64,000 bases of DNA, taken from assembly GCA_016793325.1 (NCBI GenBank), contig JAEUKI010000079.1, positions 62,001-126,000 of the forward strand. The letters are read 5' to 3'. The position numbers were made by a program, and so were the translations under genes. Below, piece by piece: positions 58,915 through 64,000 of the stretch. This stretch comes from Myxococcales bacterium (GTDB lineage Bacteria > Myxococcota_A > Polyangia > Polyangiales > Ga0077539). The notes beneath the pieces were generated by a model that ran no database searches, was not told the origin of the DNA, and saw only the letters and a list, made by a program, of their open reading frames with translations. The first letter of the stretch is position 1; each line of letters begins with the position of its first letter.

Positions 58915-58942
58915 CGAGAGACCGCCGTCGGATGTCCGGTTC
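58915..58942 (+). repeat. 28-bp direct repeat, right of the PLP enzyme gene
   Basis: CGAGAGACCGCCGTCGGATG TCCGGTTC. It starts 11 bases past the stop at 58904. Confidence 0.7.
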
Positions 58943-59073
58943 CACGAGGTCCTCGGTTGAACACGCGGTCGAGTGTCACGGCAGTTCTCCCACGCGCGCG
59001 GCGCGCAGAACGTGCGACGCAGCGCGAGCGGAGACTCTTCGAACGGCCTGAGAATTCACGAGCCATCTGCGAA

Positions 59074-59114
59074 TTGACGCGAGGCGTCTAACGCAAAATT
59101 AATCCGGATTAGTG
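59074..59114. repeat. Element A, copy 3 (41 bp)
   Basis: TTGACGCGAGGCGTCTAACG continues into CAAAATTAATCCGGATTAGTG. It lies 37 bases from the gene relic at 59152. Confidence 0.75.
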
Positions 59115-59151
59115 ACCCATCACCGCCCGGCGATCGCGCCGCGCGAACGCG

Positions 59152-59211
59152 TCAGCGTCGCGGTGGCTTCACGCGGCGAGCCTTCGTGCGCGCGGGCTTC
59201 GCGCGAACGAA
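59152..59211 (-). pseudogene. 3' relic of a gene like 39795-40547
   Basis: It reads FVRAKPARTKARRVKPPRR and then stop, like the basic tail of the gene at 39795. Past it the similarity stops. The relic and element A copy 3 have the same order and spacing as the intact gene and copy 2. Confidence 0.55.
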
Positions 59212-59320
59212 CGTCTCGATTTGCCAACACAGTTTCGCCTGCGACACGAGAGGCGAAACCTGGGGATTCGAACTCGCCGTGCGGCGCGGTCGACCGATCG
59301 CAGCGCGGTCGCAACGGAGT

Positions 59321-59349
59321 GAGGGCGGGGACGAGGCGATGACCGATCG
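59321..59349 (+). repeat. 29-bp repeat, copy 2
   Basis: GAGGGCGGGGACGAGGCGAT GACCGATCG, the partner of 56872-56900. Apart from the repeats and the relic, 58905-59420 holds no gene. Confidence 0.5.
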
Positions 59350-59420
59350 GGGTGTCGCGATAGGGCGGACCGCGTGAGGCAATCGAGCGCCTTGCGAGTC
59401 GCGCGATGGCCAGCAGTCGC

Positions 59421-59921
59421 TCAGTCGTCTTCGTCGCCGCCTTTGAGGCTGTCGTCGCTCAGGCACACCTGCGGCGATGCCATGTTGAGGCACGCGCTGG
59501 GCGACGGACGCTGCGGACGAAGCGATGGGCCGCGTCGCGGAGGGGTCGCGCGCGGACGATCGACAGGAGGCTCGACGCGCGCTTCGGACAGACACGGCCT
59601 CGCCGCTGCGGCGTCCTCGAAAACGCCGACCGGCTGCAAGCACGGCTGCGGACTCAAACACGGCTCCGGGGGCGTCGCCGGCGCGAGCTCGAGACACACG
59701 CTCGGCGCCGAGAGACAGACGCTGGGCCTGGTGACCTGGAGGCACGGAGAGGATCCAGAGAACTTTTCTTGCAGCCAATCGCACGCCTCGACGCTTGTGG
59801 CGATCCCAGCCATGGCGGTCGCCACGAGCAATCGACGGCGCGCGAGGATGACCGCGCGATCCTGTTGTTCGCGATCCTCTTCTGCACCCTCTTCGTCTCG
59901 CTTCGGATCCTCGTCAACCAA
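59421..59921 (-). CDS. Exported protein with eight Cys-Leu motifs
   Basis: 166 residues from a TTG at 59921, with GAGAGG nine bases upstream. An ATG at 60059 is also in frame, but that extension is Ser-rich. After a charged head comes ARRRLLVATAMAGIATSVEA, a twin-arginine-like signal (RRR 28-30) ending at Cys47 (VEAC), a possible lipidation site. Then eight Cys appear, each followed by Leu: PCLQ, VCLS, VCLE, PCLS, PCLQ, PCLS, ACLN, VCLS, with Pro-rich spacers. No family recognised. The pattern could suit disulfides, metal binding or a modified peptide. Confidence 0.55.
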   Translation of the reverse strand: MVDEDPKRDEEGAEEDREQQDRAVILARRRLLVATAMAGIATSVEACDWLQEKFSGSSPCLQVTRPSVCLSAPSVCLELAPATPPEPCLSPQPCLQPVGVFEDAAAARPCLSEARVEPPVDRPRATPPRRGPSLRPQRPSPSACLNMASPQVCLSDDSLKGGDEDD

Positions 59922-59943
59922 CGCGCCCTGCCTCTCTCGCTTG

Positions 59944-60081
59944 ATGTTACCCCACGGCGTCGCGAGCGCGCTCGTGCTGCCGATCGCCGTGAGGGTCACG
60001 GGCAGCGAACCCGACCAAGACGACGACGACCCCAACGACAACGACGGGCGAGACGACAACTACCGCAGCAAGCCGCAGTGA
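59944..60081 (+). CDS. Possible 45-residue acidic ORF
   Basis: The ATG at 59944 opens MLPHGVASALVLPIAVRVTG and is followed by an Asp-rich tail (DQDDDDPNDNDGRDDNY). It starts 22 bases from the divergent Cys-Leu gene. Third positions are GC-rich but the ORF is short and has no RBS. Tentative. Confidence 0.3.
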   Translation: MLPHGVASALVLPIAVRVTGSEPDQDDDDPNDNDGRDDNYRSKPQ

Positions 60082-60119
60082 ACGTGCGGCCAACCGCGAC
60101 GCTCACGTTGGGGCGGATG

Positions 60120-60654
60120 TCATTGTCGTCGGCGGGAGATTGCCGTCGACGTCGAGCAGCCGTTGTTCGCGACGGCCGGGAGGCCGACCTGCGCGACGTT
60201 GGCGCGGCTTCTGTGAAGCAGGCCGATCGTTGAAAACGTAGGCGAGACCCAGCCGGCGTACAGTCCCGTGTCGAAGCGAAACACCACGTACCAACCGACG
60301 TCCCCGCGGCGCGTCGCGACGAGGCCTTCGAGCGAACACCCGTCGATGAGCAAGCGCTGCACGCTCGAGCTCACGTTGCCGGGCCGCGAGCGCGAAGTTG
60401 CCCGCTCGAATGATGGGGTGCACGCGAAAGATCGGATGGCTGAGCTGACCTGCTCCGCGCGACGGCTCATCGCGGTCGAGCGTCGCGACGACCGCAGAGT
60501 CCGCGCCGAGCACGACCGCCGCTGCGTCGTCATCTCGCTGCGACGTATCCGGAGGAACGCCCCACCCGACCGCCGTGCAGTCTTCGTTCGAAGCGAGCAC
60601 GACTGCGTGCGTCGCGTTCCGTTGGCTGCACGTGACGCAAAAGTCCCAGGACAC
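60120..60654 (-). pseudogene. Frameshifted gene, hypothetical
   Basis: From the ATG at 60654 one frame reads MSWDFCVTCSQRNATHAVVL, on to HPIIRAGNFALA. A second frame continues NVSSSVQRLLIDGCSLEGLV then WYVVFRFDTGLYAGWVSPTF to a stop at 60120. An indel near 60390 would join them. It may be decayed or a sequence error. Seems to encode a small Cys-containing protein; no family known. Confidence 0.45.
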
Positions 60655-61326
60655 TTCCCGGTAGATGACTCATCGCGTGTCGTCCTTCCAACAGGGCGTC
60701 GCGACCGGCCGTCACGAACGACATGGCGATGGCGGTCGAGAGCAATCAACCACGCCGCATCGCTGGAGCACGGTCGGCCGAGGAGACTCGAATCATCATC
60801 GCTGTGATCGGCTCGAAGACAGAGCGCACAACAGTCGACGCTCAGCTCCCTTCCCGCCGAGCGACCCGATTCTCGCGGGCGTCGCTCGAGACGCAGCGCT
60901 GGGGCCGATCCCCGAGAGAGAGCGGCGCGCGCGCTCGCAGCGCTGCGCAGCGACGGCATCCCATCCGCGCAGAGCGTCGCCAGCGAGGTCTCCGCCGCAG
61001 AAGACGCGCTCTTCCGCGCCCTCTGCGGCCTCGTTATCGATCGCCGCACGAGGCTCGTAGCGCTCGTCTCCGCCGCGCTCCGCCGTTGATTCAGGTTCGT
61101 GGGCCGCGCGGCAGCGAGAGTTCTCGAGCGATCGAGCGACGCACGGCGCAGACGTGCTCGTCCGAACACCGACGGATGTCCCATTCTCGTCGCGCATCGA
61201 GCGCAGCTCGTAGCGACAACGGCCCGGCTCGGGCAGAGTAATCGACGCTGGTGCGTTCCGAACGCGCCGCCATCCGCCAGTGATTCTGGAGCTTGCAGCG
61301 CGCCGCTGTGGCAAGCTTGCGGGATC
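60655..61326. other. 672-base stretch without an intact gene, possible relic
   Basis: A plus-strand frame before 61089 reads RAARALAALRSDGIPSAQSV, then ASEVSAAEDALFRALCGLVI, to a stop at 61087-61089. It is protein-like, but the upstream part (DPILAGVARDAALG) is in another frame. It may be a decayed gene. The minus strand is also open here. No RNA gene seen. Confidence 0.35.
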
Positions 61327-63381
61327 ATGAAGCAGGGGACCACTCTCTCGGTGCGAGTCGCACGGTCGTACGGGCTCGCTTGGATGGTTGTTTTCGTGAC
61401 TGGATGCTCCGGCCGGCGGGTCTCCGCATACGTGCCCGACGTAATCGCCGAGACGGACGTCGCGGACGTCGCGACCCACGTCGCGGAAGATGTCGTGCCC
61501 GACACATCCCTCGATTCAACCGCACGTGACGTTGTGCAAAACGATGCCCAATGTCCAACCGGCTCTCATCCAGTATCGATGGCCTGTGTGGCGAACGGAG
61601 GGGTGCGACCCATCACGCCGATTTCTCTCGGCGACTCGACGCTACGAAGACCGACACTTCGCTTTTCGTTGCCGAGCGGAGCAGACGGCGCGGTGATCGA
61701 GCTCTGCCGAGACCGCGCTTGCACGATGGTGATCGAGACATTGCGCGTCACAGCGACGACCGCGCGCCCCACGAGCGACCTGCCTGCCTCCAGTGTTGTC
61801 TTCTGGCGCGCCCGAGCGCGCGTCGGAGCAGTGGACGACGCCATCGCCAACGTCGGCCCCACATGGCTGTTTCATCTACCGGCCAGGGACAACACCGGTG
61901 GAATCGACAGCAGCTCCAACCCACACCTCGACGTCAACGGTGACGGCTTCGACGACTTGATTATTGGGGCGATCAAAACCGCCCCAGGTGGCAGGCGCAA
62001 TGCAGGAACGGCAAGCGTGTTTCACGGGAGCGCCGCGGGCATCGCCGACACGGCGGCTCGCACGCTCGAAGGCCTGGCAGAGGGTGACGGTCTCGGCTTC
62101 TCCGTGGCGAGCGCTGGAGACGTGAACGGTGACGGATTTGCAGACATCGTTGTTGCGGCACCGGGTGCTGATCCGGGCGGCAGGCTCGACGCTGGGACAG
62201 TCAGCGTGTATCTCGGCGGCGCAACGGGGATCGACAGCCCTGCTCGAGCGCTCGAAGGTCCCGCAGCGGGAAGTCTGTTGGGCGTGTCTGTTGCGAGCGC
62301 GGGCGACGTGAACGGTGACGGTTTCGCCGACATCGTCGTCGGGGCGGGCGGAGGCGCTCCCGGAGGTAGGCTCACCGCCGGAACAGCAACCGTGTTTCAC
62401 GGAAGCGCCTCGGGGATCGCGGAAGCGCCTGCCCGCGTGTTGGAAGGCGCCGCGGTGGGAGATCGATTCGGCGGGTCCGTTGCGAGCGCGGGCGACGTGA
62501 ACGGTGACGGTTTCTCGGACATTGTTGTCGGAGCGCGATCTGCGTCCCCCCGTGCGTTCGGTGCACCGGGGACAGCCAGCGTGTTCCACGGGAGCGCGAC
62601 CGGAATAGAGGAAACGGCTGCGCGCACTCTCGAAGGCGTCGGATTGTTTGATTCTTTCGGCGCGTCGGTGGCGAGCGCTGGAGACGTAAACGGCGACGGT
62701 TTCTCGGATGTCGTTGTTGGGGCACCTCGCGCGTCTTCCAGCAGGTTCGAGGCTGGCGCTGCCAGCGTGTTTCACGGGAGCGCGACGGGAATCGAGGCAA
62801 CGGCGACGCGCGTTTTCGAAGGCGTGGCTGCGAACGATCAGTTCGGCGAAGCCGTTTCCGGCGCTGGCGACGTGAACGGCGACGGATTCGCGGACATCAT
62901 CGTCGGAGCGCCGTTGGTTCGCAGGAACAACCGCCTTGGGGGGATCGTAAGCGTGGTTCACGGCAGCGCGACGGGGATCGCGACGACCGCTGCTCGCACG
63001 CTCGACGGGGTGGGTGAGCTTGATGCGTTCGGCTGGTCCATTGCGCGTGCTGGAGACGTGAACGGTGATGGCTTCGCAGACATCGTTGTTGGAGCGCACC
63101 TCGCGGCCCCCGGCGACAGGGTCGCCGCTGGACGAGCAAGCGTGTTTCACGGCAGTGCGACAGGGATCGCTCCGACAAGTGCTCGTACCTTTGAAGGCGT
63201 GGATGCGGATACATGGTTCGGCTATTCCGTCGCGAGCGCGGACGACGTCGACGCCGCAGACCGACAAGCGAACGCGTGCACACTCGCGCGCGGTCGCCCT
63301 ACGCGTCGAATCGCACAGAGGCCAAGCATCTCGACGCCCGTGAAGCGATTGACGCTCACCGTCGCGTCACCCGAGCGCTGA
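61327..63381 (+). CDS. FG-GAP propeller lipoprotein, seven repeats (3)
   Basis: 684 residues from the ATG at 61327. The signal peptide ends FVTGC. An Asp/Val linker and a Cys pair are followed by a fibronectin-III-like domain (RRPTLRFSLPSGADGAVIEL, SSVVFWRARARVGAVDDAIA). Seven FG-GAP repeats come next, nearly all with DVNGDGF[AS]D, and the chain ends after FGYSVASADDVD with an Arg-rich tail. The layout is the same as at 24663 and 54544. Surface-exposed; probable ligand binding with calcium. Confidence 0.85.
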   Translation: MKQGTTLSVRVARSYGLAWMVVFVTGCSGRRVSAYVPDVIAETDVADVATHVAEDVVPDTSLDSTARDVVQNDAQCPTGSHPVSMACVANGGVRPITPISLGDSTLRRPTLRFSLPSGADGAVIELCRDRACTMVIETLRVTATTARPTSDLPASSVVFWRARARVGAVDDAIANVGPTWLFHLPARDNTGGIDSSSNPHLDVNGDGFDDLIIGAIKTAPGGRRNAGTASVFHGSAAGIADTAARTLEGLAEGDGLGFSVASAGDVNGDGFADIVVAAPGADPGGRLDAGTVSVYLGGATGIDSPARALEGPAAGSLLGVSVASAGDVNGDGFADIVVGAGGGAPGGRLTAGTATVFHGSASGIAEAPARVLEGAAVGDRFGGSVASAGDVNGDGFSDIVVGARSASPRAFGAPGTASVFHGSATGIEETAARTLEGVGLFDSFGASVASAGDVNGDGFSDVVVGAPRASSSRFEAGAASVFHGSATGIEATATRVFEGVAANDQFGEAVSGAGDVNGDGFADIIVGAPLVRRNNRLGGIVSVVHGSATGIATTAARTLDGVGELDAFGWSIARAGDVNGDGFADIVVGAHLAAPGDRVAAGRASVFHGSATGIAPTSARTFEGVDADTWFGYSVASADDVDAADRQANACTLARGRPTRRIAQRPSISTPVKRLTLTVASPER

Positions 63382-63617
63382 CTCCGGTCAGCTCGAAAAT
63401 CCCGCGCAGAACGCTGCGTGCGGCGCGATCGCGCGCGTGAACACGGCATCGCCATCGAAGCCAGCGTCGAACGCGAACCATCGCGCGCCGAATGAAGCGC
63501 ATCCCGCTGGCCGCGAGGCAACGCCGATCGGGCCAACGTCTGCTCGCCCGTGCTCGACGAAGCGAAGACTGAGGGACTACGATCACGACCTCCATAGCTG
63601 AAACTGGGGTGCTTCGA

Positions 63618-64000
63618 TGCGTGTGTGGTGGAAGAGCTTCGCGACGGTCGCAATCATCGTCGCCTGCATGGCGGGTTGCACGTCACCAGCGATGATGCGC
63701 GATGCATCGACGTGGGACGTGACGTCGGTGGATCGCGAGCCACCTCCGCGCCAAGACGCGCGCGTGACCGACACCAGCAATTGTGTGGACATCGACAACG
63801 ATGGCCATCTGTCAGCGATTTGCGGAGGAGATGACTGCGACGACAGCGATCCAACGCGCAGTCCCAGCGGTCGCGAGGTCTGCGACAGCGCCGGCAACGA
63901 CGAAGACTGCAATCCGTGCACGGTGGCAGAGATCACAGCCTCGCGGATCGGCGGCGACGGCGATCGCGACGAGGATGGATTTCCGGCAACTCGCTGCTTC
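63618..64000 (+). CDS. MopE-like metal-binding lipoprotein, 3' end cut by window
   Basis: Only the first 127 residues are visible. The ATG at 63618 opens a signal peptide ending CMAGC. Then comes a D/C-rich motif: NCVDIDNDGHLSAICGGDDC followed by DDSDPTRSPSGREVCDSAGN and DEDCNPC. This matches the putative metal-binding repeat of MopE-type proteins (CxDxDxDG...GGDDCDDxDP...E.CD...D.DC). A second unit starts at GGDGDRDEDGFPATRC. The frame is open to the end of the window. Confidence 0.75.

Noticed and set aside
56925..58942. Composite transposon around the PLP enzyme
   Set aside because: The direct repeats are short and no transposase is present; kept only as a repeat pair.
59944..60059. ATG at 60059 as the start of the Cys-Leu protein
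   Set aside because: It adds 46 Ser-rich residues before the charged head; the TTG at 59921 has a better RBS. Not fully excluded.
60796..61479. A minus-strand protein over 60.8-61.5 kb
   Set aside because: It is open but Arg/Ser/Gly-rich, antisense to a more protein-like relic and to the FG-GAP gene start.

Overview
The window is GC-rich DNA (roughly 70% by eye, strong G/C third-position bias) from a bacterium that is most likely a member of the Myxococcota (Polyangia-like). The evidence is its gene style: many secreted lipoproteins with Asp/Ala-rich linkers after the lipidated cysteine, Cys-rich DCD...NGCE modules, FG-GAP propellers, a MopE-like metal-binding lipoprotein, two eukaryote-type Ser/Thr kinases and an AgmX-type C-terminal domain. 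No rRNA, tRNA, CRISPR array, transposase or phage gene was seen. About 50 genes or gene remnants are annotated; roughly half have no recognised function.

Layout. 1-4 kb: a truncated membrane protein, a small hypothetical plus AraC-type regulator pair, and a frameshifted gene divergent from a hypothetical. 4.2-8.2 kb: an M50-like membrane protease, a lipoprotein PQQ-type sugar dehydrogenase with two Ig-like domains, and a Pro/Thr-linker secreted protein. 8.4-11.7 kb: a minus-strand cluster of MerR-type regulator, ferredoxin/FAD reductase and fatty acid desaturase, which together look like a regulated lipid desaturation unit. 12-20.6 kb: a large Cys-repeat/Gly-rich lipoprotein, a kinase-AAA-TPR signalling protein and a secreted protein. 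20.9-27.6 kb: WD40-like and zinc-ribbon membrane proteins, then two small genes split by copies of a dispersed repeat (element B) on either side of a 7-repeat FG-GAP lipoprotein. 27.6-33.6 kb: MBL hydrolase, metallophosphoesterase, membrane-anchored kinase, HEAT-like protein and PH-like membrane protein. 33.8-43.5 kb: lipoproteins, a lipoprotein cytochrome c, a 157-bp imperfect palindrome, an AgmX-domain lipoprotein, an apparently inactive S2P-like protein and a Gly-rich surface lipoprotein. 43.7-51.6 kb: metallopeptidase-like membrane protein, zinc-binding membrane protein, a vWA lipoprotein and a large TPR regulator. 51.8-64 kb: a run of lipoproteins, including two more 7-repeat FG-GAP proteins, a Cys/Met PLP enzyme flanked by direct repeats, a protein with eight Cys-Leu motifs, pseudogenes and a MopE-like gene cut by the window end.

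The most unusual feature is the family of dispersed repeats. Element B (113-126 bp, three full copies plus degenerate ones) has inverted-repeat ends and carries an ATGA stop/start overlap. Two copies sit inside what look like formerly intact genes and appear to supply the start codon of the downstream half. Element A (41 bp, three copies) carries two palindromes. Two of its copies lie just past the 3' end of the same gene family, one of them beside only a relic of that gene. Start sites in this GC-rich DNA are often uncertain and alternatives are given in the entries.
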